Notes under the pieces: generated by a model
Databases searched by the model: none
What the model saw: only the letters and a program-made list of their open reading frames with translations
What the model was told of the DNA's origin: nothing
Part shown: piece by piece, positions 54,372-64,000 of the stretch
Layout: the number at the start of each line of letters is the position of its first letter
Position numbering within the stretch: the stretch's first letter is position 1
Program-made: the position numbers and the translations under genes
Origin: Aedes albopictus
Taxonomy: Eukaryota > Arthropoda > Insecta > Diptera > Culicidae
Length of the DNA stretch: 64,000 bases
Assembly: GCF_035046485.1 (NCBI RefSeq)
Contig: NC_085138.1
Coordinates: 447,183,204 to 447,247,203 of the forward strand
Direction of reading: 5' to 3'

Positions 54372-54498
54372 CCCCCCAGGTTCCAATAATGGCTTCGCTT
54401 CCAGAAATTCGGTTAACTGCGTTTATCAGGCCGTTTACCCACACGGGTGTAGGTTTCTTCGGACCAATCTATGTGAAGCATCGACGCAATTCAGTCAA

Positions 54499-54640
54499 CC
54501 CAGATAACCAGTAATCGCATAAGATGTTGCATAAGATGATAAAGTGGAGGCCATATGCGTGCATGGCATGTAAAATCTACGTATATCGCCTCCACTTCAG
54601 CATCTTATTCAACATCTTATACGATCACTGGTTAACTGGG
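54499..54640. mobile_element. Short member of the CCCAGATAACC family
   Basis: Ends CCCAGATAACCAGTAATCGC and CCCAGTTAACCAGTGATCG on opposite strands, with 'gtggaggc' and 'gcctccac' closing the inner arms. Related to the 771-bp element at 26,492. Confidence 0.65.
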
Positions 54641-55182
54641 AAGCACTGCTTTGAATTGCTCTGTTTAGCTATACGACGATTTGCAGCACGCAAAGGCTCA
54701 CCTGCAACGTTAACGGAACGAATTTTGTTGGTGCCAACAACGTGCGGGCTGCAAAACGGTGAGTCGATAAGGAGAGCGTCCAATATAGCTCTGGTCCTCA
54801 CAAGTTCCTACCTCATGCTTCCACGGGTCAAGCGATGACAAAGACCGCCAGCTAAGAGTTGTGTGCTTAGCTGGTAGTGCAGCCTGGGCACTGTTGTCCT
54901 TCTGACTTCAGCTAGATTGAGGAGGTACGTTCCGAGTGTCTGTTCACCAAGGAGGTGCGGCTCAAACAGCGTCTGTTCTGGCATCCAGCGGCTGAGTAAG
55001 AAACGCTGCACCACGCCCAGCTAGATCCAAGGTGGTAGCCCCATCAGCGTGGTCGTCCCAGTGTTGGTTGGGACGTTAAACAGAACTGGCACGATGGCCC
55101 TTCGGCGAGACAGGAGTGTTGGCGTAGGCCCAATAAGCCACCCGTAAAATTCCCCATTGCGAATAACATAGGAGAAAATACG

Positions 55183-55398
55183 GCGCTGTATCATAACGTC
55201 CGAGGCCATAAGGTCCCAGGACTTTATGGCGCATTTTTTCGGGGCATAACGTCCAAACGTGCAGGTATGTCACGAAGTCCAAGGAAAGAAGGCACATAGG
55301 ATATTATGACGCATCCAGACTTTTGGACGTTATTTCGCAAAAAAAAACGCGACTTAACGACCGGGACTGTATGGCCTCGGACGTTGTGATCCGGCCCC
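55183..55398. mobile_element. 216-bp Mutator-like MITE in RTE copy 2
   Basis: Absent from copy 1 at the equivalent site (6,385-6,400). Flanked by an exact 9-bp duplication GAAAATACG (55,174-55,182 and 55,399-55,407). Inner inverted repeats contain 'aacgtccgaggccata'. The 9-bp duplication points to the Mutator group. Confidence 0.8.
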
Positions 55399-55548
55399 GA
55401 AAATACGACTCGATACAATCGGCAAAGACCCACGCGACGAAATAAGGACTACGATTGGAAACTTGGAACATGGAATTGCAATTCACTAGGTTTCGCAGGA
55501 TGTGACAGGATAATCTACGACGAACTACATCCCCGCAACTTCGACATC

Positions 55549-58500
55549 GTGGCGTTGCAGGAACTTTGTTGGACTGGACAGAAAGTGTGGAAAAGCGGGC
55601 ATCGAGCGGCTACCTTCTACCAAAGCTGTGGCACCACCAATGAACTGGGATCAGGATTTATAGTGTTGGGCAAGATGCGACAACGTGTGATCGGGTGGCA
55701 GCCGATCAACGCAAGGATGTGCATGTTAAGAGTTAAGGGCCGTTTCTTCAACTACAGCATCATCAACGTCCACTGCCCACACGAAGAGAGACCCGATGAC
55801 GAGAAAGAAGCGTTCTACGCGCAGTTAGAGCAAACATACGATGGTTGCTCGCCGCGTAACGTGAAAATCGTTGTCGGCGACATGAACGCGCAGGTAGGAA
55901 GGGAGGAAATGTACAGACCGGTAATCGGGCGAAACAGCCTGCACGCCGTATCGAATGAAAACGGCCAGCGATGCGTAAACTTTGCAGCCTCCCGTGGTAT
56001 GGTAGTCCGAAGCACCTTCTTCCCCCGCTAAGATATCCACAAAGCCACCTGGAGATCACCCGACCATCAAACAGAAAACCAAATCGACCACGTTCTAATC
56101 GACGGTAAATTCTTCTCAGATATAACCAACGTCCGCACATACCGCAGTGCGAATATAGATTCGGATCACTACTTAGTCGCTGTATGCATGCGCTCAAAAC
56201 TTTCGACAGTTATCACCACGCGTCGAAGTCGAACGCCGCGGCTCAACATCGAGCAACTTCGTAACGTAGAAGTGGCTCAAGACTACGCGCAGCAGCTAGC
56301 AGTGGCCCTACCAACGGAAGAGCAGCTTGGCGCAGCTACACTTGAAGATGGCTGGAGGGACATCCGATCCGCCATAGGTAGTACCTCGGCTACAGCACTA
56401 GGCTTCGCGACTCCGAATCACAGAAACGACTGGTACGACGGCGAATGTGAACAGTTGAAAAACGAGAAGAATGCAGCATGGGCGAGAATGCTGCAACACC
56501 GTACGAGAGCGAATGAGGCACGTTACAAACAGGCGCGGAACAGGCAGAACTCAGTCTTCCGGATGAAGAAGCGCCAGCAAGAAGAACGAGATCGCGAAGC
56601 GATGGAAGAGCTGTACCGCGCTAAGGACACACGAAAGTTTTACGAGAACCGCTCGCGCAGAGGCTTTGTGCCACAAGCCGACATGCACCCTTAAATGAAA
56701 CAACACAGCGCACGAGTAACTTTCACGCAGCGAGCAAAAAGACAAAAGAATTTTCACGCAGATTTGTGTAACACCGGATCAGCACATTTTTTGTGTTGAT
56801 CCGGTGTTACACAAATCTGCGTGAAAATTCTTTTGTCTTTTCGGTCGCTGCGTGAAAGTTACTCGTTGCGCTGTGTACATCGAGTTCTGCGTGTGTGCCG
56901 AGATAATCACGGGAATATTCTCACGAGCGAGCGTGAGGTGGTCGAGAGGTGGCGGCAGCATTACGATGAGCACCTCAATGGCGACGTTGCAAGTACCGAA
57001 GGTGGCGTGGTAACAGATCTAGGAGTATGTGCACAGGACGAAAGACTTCCGGCCCCTGACCTTCAAGAGATTGAGGAGGAGGTTGGCCGGTTGAAAAACA
57101 ACAAAGCCGCTGGAGCAGATCAACTACCAAGCGAGCTTCTAAAATACGGTGGAGAAGCACTGGTGAGAGCACTACACTGGGTCATTACCAAGATTTGGGA
57201 GGAGGAAGTATTACCGGAGGAATGGATGGAAGGTATCGTGTGTCCCATCTACAAAAAGGGCGACAAGTTGGATTGCGGAAACTACCGCGCGATCACACTA
57301 CTGAGCGCTGCCTACAAGACACTCTCCCAAATTTTATGCCGCCGTCTATCACCGATTGCAAGAGAGTTCGTGGGGCAATATCAGGCTGGATTTATGGGTG
57401 AACGCGCTACAACGGACCAGATGTTCGCCATCCGCCAGGTGTTGCAGAAATGCCGCGAATACAACATGCCCACACATCACTTGTTCATCGATTTCAAATC
57501 GGCGTATGATACAATAGATCGAGAACAGCTATGGCAGATTATGCACGAATACGGATTCCCGGATAAACTGATACGGTTGGTCAAGGCGACGATGGATCGA
57601 GTGATGTGCGTAGTTCGAGTATCAGGGACACTCTCGAGTCCCTTCGAATCTCGCAGAGGGTTACGGCAAGGTGATGGTCTTTCGTGCTTGCTGTTCAACA
57701 TTGCTTTGGAGGGTGTAATAAGAGGAGCGGGGATAAACACGAGTGGGACGATTTTCACGAAGTCCGTTCAGCTGCTTGGTTTCGCCGATGATATTGATAT
57801 TATTGCTCGTAAATTTGAGACGATGGCGGAAACGTACATCCGACTAAAGAGTGAAGCCAGGCGAATCGGATTAGTCATTAATGTGTCGAAGACAAAGTAC
57901 ATGATGGCAAAGGGCTCCAGGGAGGAATCACCGCGCCCGCCACCCCGAATTCATATCGACGGTGATGAAGTCGAGGCAGTTGAAGAATTCGTGTACTTGG
58001 GCTCACTGGTGACCGACGACAACGACACCAGCAGAGAAATTCAGAGGCGCATTGTGGCAGGAAATCGTGCCTACTTTGGACTCCGCAGAACTCTACGATC
58101 GAATAAAGTTCGCCGTAACACGAAGTTAACTATCAACAAAACGCTGATTAGACCGGTCGTCCTCTATGGGCAGTGCCATTGGACACGAAACATGGACCCT
58201 GCGTGCAGAGGACCAACGCGCCCTTGGAGTTTTCGAACAGAAGGTGTTGCGGCGTACCATCTACGGTAGAGTGCAGATGAAAGACGGGACTTGGGAAAGG
58301 CGAATGAATCAGCCATCGTCCATACTGCGAAAATCGGGAGGCTACGGTGGGCGGGCCACGTCATCAGGATGTTGGATAGCAACTCGATTAAAATGGTTCT
58401 CGCAAGCCATCCGACCGGTACCTACAAGAAGACGTAGTGCGCAGCGAACTAGGTGGGTCGATCAAGTGGAGGACGATCAGCAGACCCTACGCAGAGTGCG

Positions 58501-58579
58501 GAACTGGAGACACACAGTCATGGACCGAGTAGAATGGAGATGGCTACAACAGCAGAAGTCACTCAGGCCGGTAAAGTAA
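55549..58579 (+). pseudogene. RTE endonuclease-RT gene, disrupted
   Basis: Same domains as copy 1: LQE endonuclease start, SDH, 'FIDFKSAYD' and FADD, plus the C-terminal part that copy 1 lost. Breaks: TAA at 56,029-56,031 where copy 1 has AAA; a 6-bp in-frame deletion near 56,647; a palindromic insert at 56,686-56,895; and frameshifts near 58,160-58,180 and again between about 58,310 and 58,430. The C-terminal segment includes 'FEQKVLRRTIYGRVQ' and 'RTRWVDQVEDD', seen in RTE proteins. It cannot make a full protein. Confidence 0.85.
56686..56895. mobile_element. 210-bp palindromic insertion in RTE copy 2
   Basis: Comparison with copy 1 (7,680/7,681) gives exact boundaries. The inner 56,705-56,875 is a near-perfect palindrome: 'agtaactttcacgcagcgag', then 'acaccggatcaacac'-type centre, then the converse. 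Only a possible 2-bp (TG) duplication is visible. Confidence 0.75.
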
Positions 58580-58585
58580 GTAATA

Positions 58586-59004
58586 CAGGTACTCTTCGAT
58601 ATAACGTACAAAAAAGTTTTCTCTTTGTACGTTATATCGAAGCAGAGAAAAATTTTATATTTTTATGCTATTTAGTATTGATGTATCCGACGAGAAATGA
58701 ATCCCAAATAATGATTTCGGTGAAATTCACAAAACCAATAATGAAAAACTTGAGTTTTGACGAAAAAGTCATTTCGTTTTTTGTGCTTTGATACAACGTA
58801 CACTAATTTTGTCCCCAAATTGCGCTAATTTTGGGCAACAAGGCTAATGCTGCAACAAAACATTGATTTGAGTGGTTTCATAGTTTATCTAAGGATTATT
58901 CGAGGGAAAAATAAAATTTTTCAATGTTGTACGTTATATCGAAGAAAAATGTACGTTATATCGAATTCGCTATATCGAGGGTACGTTATATCGAAGAATA
59001 CCTG
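58586..59004. mobile_element. Tc1/mariner-type MITE with CAGGTA ends
   Basis: TA-CAGGTACTCTTCGATAT on the left, and TA-CAGGTATTCTTCGATAT on the minus strand at the right. TA is duplicated at 58,584-58,585 and 59,005-59,006. The phrase 'gtacgttatatcgaa' recurs five times inside, near both ends. No transposase frame. Confidence 0.75.
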
Positions 59005-59024
59005 TAGCACAAATACTATTCAGG

Positions 59025-59797
59025 CTGAGCAGTAGTATGGGACAAACATTAAATTCTCGCTCCAGTCGACTTTTTTGATTCTATTTAGGTCCCATATGAA
59101 CTGTGCAAAATTTCAGCGCAATTGGTGAAACTATAATTTAGCGCAAGCGGTTCAAAGTTTTCATAGGATTTTCTATGGGAAAAGCTACACTTTCAGATAA
59201 AAAATCCCAGAGGTCGCCCCTTGTCTCCTTAATTCAAATCGATCAACGCTTCTAGTAGAAGAATCATTTATGAAACTTTCCTTCGAAGACCGCAAAACGA
59301 TTGGAAGTTTGTGGACAAAGTTATTGATTTATTACCGATTAGTAATCCAACGAACGGCTTTTTGTTTTGTTTTATTAGCAGCACTGTACCTGCTGCCTTG
59401 GCTGCTGCTGTTTCTGGGGTTGGCAGTGCTGCTGATAAATCGAAACGAAAAGCCGTTCGTTGGATCACTAATCGATAATAAATCAATAACTTTTTCCACA
59501 AGCAACCAATCGTTTTGCGGTCTTCGAAGGAAAGTTTCATAAATGATTTTTCTTTAAGAAATGTTTATCGATTTAAATTAAGGAGACAAGGGGTGACCTC
59601 TGGGATTTTTTGTTAGAAAGTGTAACTTTTCCCATAGTAAATCCTATGAAAACTTTGAACCGCTTGCGCTAAATTATAGTTTCACCGATTGCACTGAAAT
59701 TTTGTACAGTTCATATGGGACCTAAATGGCATCTAAAAAGTCGACTGGAGCGAGGATTTAATCTTTCCATACAAGTGTGTCCCATACTACTGAGCAG
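59025..59797. mobile_element. 770-bp giant palindrome (foldback element)
   Basis: Arms of about 370 bp: 'gagcagtagtatgggaca' through 'cgatttaaattaaggagac'-type sequence is repeated in inverted order on the right. The centre holds a CTG/CAG-rich stretch (59,380-59,440). Because of the symmetry both strands carry a similar 90-codon frame at 59,268-59,542, which is an effect of the palindrome and not evidence of a gene. Confidence 0.85.
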
Positions 59798-60452
59798 TCT
59801 CCAAATGTTATTGACACAATCAACCGAGATATTACAACGTTTTCACGTATTGATAGTCAAACTTTCCATCACAACTCATACATGTAGCCGTGAGTCTTGG
59901 ATATGATTTTCAGAATCGGATTTCTTGTAAAATTTGCATTAAATTTGATGTTTTGTGTTTTGTGAACGTTCATTAAAAATTAAAGTTTTATCTCAAAAAT
60001 AAGATTGATCGGGCATTGCCTAGCAAACTTACCCGAATGATCGAGGTTATCTCATTTTTCGGTACTCCACTCCTTTTCCAAAAGCGGTGCTAACACCTTA
60101 TTCATCTAAACAAGATTCATTACTCTTACTCGGTTTTTAAATTAGCTCTAACAAACATTATTTTCCGTCTGTATTATTAGCACTGGTGGCTTCGTTACAT
60201 TTAACACTTTTGCAATATATTGCAAAAATCTAATTTGCGCCATCCGTCATGCATAGAGCATAACAGAGTCAATAGGAATGTTACGCTCTCAAATTCAACC
60301 TATTCGACAACTAGCGAATACCATTGATTTCGTTCTCGAAACTTTCATGAGTACCGTAAGCCGGGGACATCTCCTTGTCGAAATTGTTCAGACGTTTTTT
60401 CGTTAGACTAAGCCTACTTTAAATAGTTTCCTTTCCAGTAATCCTGTTCAAC
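59798..60452. other. AT-rich interval, no gene seen
   Basis: Unclassified sequence between two inverted-repeat elements. Confidence 0.4.
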
Positions 60453-60454
60453 TA

Positions 60455-61388
60455 CAGTGTGACCCATAAAAAATGCGACATTCCATTTTTTTTGCGGTAT
60501 TTGATGATTTTTAATGGAATAATCCTAATGAATTAAACTTTTTTGGATTAGGATACAATTAAGAGGTCATTGTCATACAGAATCTCTAAAATTTTTGTCA
60601 AAATATTCATTGGTTACGTATATGGGATACCTTATAATTGTTAACAATTTCTAAATAAAATCAAGTTTTCCTCTAATTTTCAGAGCAAAATGAACTAAGA
60701 TAAAAACTTTTAAACTCATGGAAACCATGAAGAAATATGTACCCTTTAATACGCCCATGTTTGAAAAATATTTTAAAAATAATTTCAAATGTTTAGGAAA
60801 CAAAATCTAAAAAAGGTGCTACATATTAAAAACCGTATTTAAGATAAATTAATGAAAAACTTAACACTGTTTGAACATTTTTCAAAACAATTTTATGTCG
60901 ATGAAGGCATATAAACCTACCTTTATGATAGGTACAAATACTAAGTACTTAAAAAAAATCTCATGCTTAAAATATAATATTTTCTAAAAATTATCATTTG
61001 CCAAACAATTCAATTTTTAGAAAATGTCTCCTAATTTATAAGTTAATATTTATTTCGTTCTTGTTCGACGAACCAACGAACTCCTGAAGACCTTATACAG
61101 CCATAAAAGTACTATTTTGAAAATAAAATTTGATGGAATGTGATTGAAAGCAATTGAAAGAAAATTATATCCTTAAAAAACGGCCTCTGGCGCGTGGACG
61201 ATTTCGACATCCATATGTTCAACGTTATATTTCCAAAGGTATGTGCATGAAATCAGTCTATGTTCCTTTGCCATTATCAGATTAGTGGCTCTACTATACT
61301 ATCCAATAGATACATGCAAGGTTAATCAGTTCGAAGTAGGGGAACGATGACTTTGAAAACTGTCGCATTTTTTTTATGGGTCATACTG
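60455..61388. mobile_element. Tc1/mariner-like element, non-autonomous
   Basis: TA-CAGTGTGACCCATAAA on the left and TA-CAGTATGACCCATAAA on the minus strand at the right, extending through 'aatgcgaca'. TA duplication at 60,453-60,454 and 61,389-61,390. The interior of 930 bp is AT-rich without any long frame, so the transposase is decayed or was never present. Confidence 0.8.
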
Positions 61389-61528
61389 TACGACATAAGC
61401 AAATATAGGTAGCAAGTAGTGGAGATGTGAATTGTAAAGACCGTCGTTATAGAGAAAGTTGAATCATAGTAGGCGTCTAATCAATATTGGCTAAAATATA
61501 AACGACTCATAAGAAAGTGATCATTCTT

Positions 61529-62241
61529 CATAAATAATTCCAAAAGTGCCAGTGAAGAAATATGGGTGTAAGCAGTCATAAATTACAAAAGTTCCATAAA
61601 CAAATAAAAAAATGCATAAATAAATCAAAAGATTCCATAAATAATTGATTTTCGAGCAATTAAAAAAGTCAAAAATGCAATGAATAAATCAACTGTTGCA
61701 ATAAAAAAAGCCATTTTCCCACCAAATAACTTCGAATTTTCCATAAATAAATCCGATTTTTCCATAATAAATTAGAAAATTCACAATAAAAAAATATCGA
61801 AAAAGCAATAAATAATTTAAAAAGTGCAATAAATGAAAAAGTAAATTATCAATAAATGTCAAAAAACGAGCAATAAACGTAAATGCATTTTAAGCCAAAG
61901 AAACACATAGACCATGCGGCGAAGCCACATAGAGGATTGAGGAGTGTTTTTTGAATTTTTTATTGCTTTTTCGATATTTTTTTATTGTGAATTTTCTAAT
62001 TTATTATGGAAAAATCAGATTTATTTATGAAAAATTCGAAGTTATTTGGTGGGAAAAATGGCTTTTTTTATTGCAACAGTTGATTTATTCATTGCATTTT
62101 TTACTTTTTTAATTGCTCGAAAATCAATTATTTATGGAATCTTTTGATTTATTTATGCATTTTTTTATTTGTTTATGGAATTTTTGTAATTTATTACTGC
62201 TTACACCCCTATTTCTTCACTGGGACTTTTCGAATTATTTA
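61529..62241. mobile_element. ~710-bp giant palindrome of ATAAAT-rich sequence
   Basis: Left arm from 'cataaataattccaaaagtg' and right arm ending in its inverted counterpart near 62,240. Arms of about 320 bp surround a short non-palindromic centre (about 61,885-61,950, 'gcggcgaagccacatagagg'). Each arm is a chain of 'ccataaataaat' units. Confidence 0.85.
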
Positions 62242-62815
62242 TGGGAAATTTTGTATTTATTATGGAACGTTTAATTGTCTGCCAATCAATATTCGAATGT
62301 GAACGTAGTTGGTTATTTTTCGCGTGTTTTGAATTGCAAATGAAGCCATTCACAAAAACGAGCCGCTATTCTGTATGATCTATCCCCCTAAAGTTGATAT
62401 AAAAAAGTAAGAAAAACATTCCTAAGTCTTTTTAACGAAAAGATAGCCCTTTGCTGTCTTCAGAAAAAATGTGTATTTTTGCAGTATCTACAACTTTGCC
62501 GAACATTGGAAAACTGGGAAAATTCATTCTAAAAATATATTTCGAAAAATCGATTTTAAAGGACGTATACACTATCTTTGCCCTATAACTTCGTAAAACT
62601 GCGAGATAGATTTTTTGGCCTTCGACAAAGTTTCTTCTAAATACATTATCTCAGTGTATACCACCCTTAAGTGAAATTTTATTACATCAAAATAAAGTAT
62701 GTACTTAAAAAATGGAGAAACATTGTAGAAGACCACATTCCGCAAAATCCAATAGTTTCAGAGTAAATACCCATGTCCCACTTTTTTTATTTCGTCCCAC
62801 TGTGCAGCGTGGATA
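62242..62815. other. AT-rich interval
   Basis: Contains 'acaactttgccgaacatt' near 62,490. No gene. Confidence 0.4.
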
Positions 62816-62819
62816 CGGG

Positions 62820-64000
62820 TAGGAGAGGCAGTGAAGCTGATAGAAGAAATGAAATATCTATTTACATTCTTTGGCCGACATGGAGATTCGGAACTTTTCG
62901 TCGAATTCTGCCGAAGTAGCTGATCGAATTGGGCAGTCCCGCAATGTTCAGCATAAAGTCTTGAGCTCGGAATCAAGCACTCAAAGAGTACTTGGCATTA
63001 TTTGGAGATCACCCAAATATGTGTTCAACTGGGCTGAAAATCTCGTTAATAAAGATTATAAAAAAAAAGATGTGTTCAGTTTCGACATAATGTCGCTTTT
63101 TGATCCACTTTGGGACTTGCTAGTACACTTCACTATTAATGGGAAGATAATCATGCGACGAATCTTGAGAACTAGAGCAACATGAGACGTCAGAATTCTG
63201 GAGAAATTTTGAGAGATTAGACGAAGTGGACCAGTTTGCTGAAGACTGGCGAAATTCGTGTTACAAGATTTTTTTTCACTAGCGGATGTACATACTACCA
63301 TGGAAGATGCCCAAATCCACGATTTTGTTGATGCCAGTGAGAACGCATATGCTTGTGTGGTGAACATCCGCAGTTCTTGCAGTGGTATACCCCGTTGTAC
63401 ATTGATGGCCGCCAAAATGAAGGTCGCATCGCTGAAAATCATCTCAATTCCGCGGCTGGAGCTGCAAGCAGCTCTGATTGCTGCTCGCCTTCTGGACAGT
63501 ATTTGTAAGCCGTTGACAATACCTATTGGTGCACGATATCTGTGGACATACTCTACGACCGTACTCGCATGGCTGAAGTCGGAGACCGGCCGTTATTATC
63601 AATTCGTCGGTCTACGGATCGGAGAAATTCTTCGCACAACTACTGTGGACGAATAGGAGAAAGTGCCGTCTAAAATAAATGCAGCGTAGCCGATCAAGCG
63701 ACAAAGTGGATCCCTCGAGAGACGGTCCCAAGTTTGATCCGGAGGATTGGTGGTACGGTGGACCGAGTTTTCTGAAGGAATCTGAAGAATTGTGGCGGAT
63801 GCAGAATGATGAAGAGCTCAACAACGGAAGATCTACGAACCGTCTTTCTGCATCTTCGAGTAGTACAGAAACCGTTCATAGACGTTGGCCGTTTCTCAAA
63901 ATGATCGAAACTACAACACAGGACGGCTGGATTGGATACGTAGTACGAGCTGTGGAGCTGTTTCTAGAATTGGTCACAAAAGATCCGTTGTCGCAGAAGC
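62820..64000 (+). pseudogene. BEL/Pao LTR-retrotransposon pol remnant, runs off the window
   Basis: 62,830-63,185 matches the BEL RT C-terminus ('KLIEEMK', 'MEIRNFSSNSAEV', 'QRVLGIIW', 'MSLFDPL'). 63,258-63,656 is the BEL RNase H ('FVDASENAYACVV', 'SIPRLELQAALIAARL'). 63,664 onward is the linker ('VPSKINAA', then frameshifted, then 'DPEDWWYGGPSFLKES'), followed by 63,736-64,000 in one open frame toward integrase. The YVDD region is missing upstream, and several frameshifts and stops (63,185, 63,654, 63,688) show it is inactive. Confidence 0.85.

Larger units (their letters stand above)
54746..58585 (+). mobile_element. RTE-type non-LTR retrotransposon, copy 2
   Basis: Starts GGGCTGCAAAACGGTGAG as copy 1 does and ends in short GTAA-like repeats ('gtaaagtaagtaa'), typical of RTE tails. 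Without the two later insertions (55,183-55,398 and 56,686-56,895) it is about 3.4 kb, the usual full RTE length. Very similar to copy 1 across 2.7 kb. It is directly followed by a MITE in its tail. Confidence 0.85.

Noticed and set aside
59268..59542. Similar 90-codon proteins on both strands
   Set aside because: An inevitable result of the giant palindrome at 59,025-59,797. No domain or other evidence of coding.

Overview
The window is a repeat-dominated stretch of a mosquito genome, most likely Aedes. The evidence is the mixture of element families: an RTE-type non-LTR element, Jockey-type and LOA-type LINE remnants, a tRNA-derived SINE resembling Feilai, a BEL/Pao remnant, and very many small palindromic or inverted-repeat elements in AT-rich DNA. 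I find no convincing host protein-coding gene, no rRNA, no functional tRNA and no CRISPR array. All family assignments are by eye from motifs.

Layout. 0-6 kb: a 1-kb inverted-repeat element, foldback elements and degenerate tandem repeats. 6-8.7 kb: the first RTE-type copy, running into a 500-base run of N. 9.2-14.8 kb: degenerate repeats and a 1.1-kb inverted-repeat element. 14,799-23,828: a nested retroelement, described below. 23.8-36.5 kb: degenerate AATTCC-rich repeats, MITE-like elements and a single-copy-looking block at 31.5-34.0 kb. 36.5-38.4 kb: a LOA-type 3' fragment broken by a 0.9-kb insertion and flanked by SINEs. 38.7-50 kb: nested TTAA-flanked mini-elements, a LOA-type 5' fragment carrying a MITE, more palindromes and a full SINE. 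50-54.5 kb: mostly low-repeat DNA with GC-richer islands. 54.7-58.6 kb: a second RTE-type copy carrying two later insertions. 58.6-62.2 kb: four inverted-repeat elements in a row, two of them very large palindromes. 62.8-64 kb: a decayed BEL/Pao pol that runs off the end.

The most notable object is the Ty3/gypsy-like LTR retrotransposon at 14,799-23,828. Its two LTRs look identical apart from one 72-bp tandem unit, it is flanked by a 5-bp target duplication, and its coding capacity is undamaged. The frame runs through three apparent spliceosomal introns of 464, 187 and 55 bp. The Gag start codon lies inside the LTR and the primer binding site lies inside exon 1. Splicing at all three introns would give one 1,489-residue Gag-PR-RT-RNaseH-IN protein. 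Retaining intron 2 would give Gag alone, and retaining intron 3 would give a product lacking integrase. Splicing could therefore set the Gag:Pol ratio, where most relatives use frameshifting or readthrough. A 5'-truncated Jockey-type LINE with an intact reverse transcriptase has landed in the 5' LTR just downstream of its TATA box, with a perfect 13-bp target duplication.
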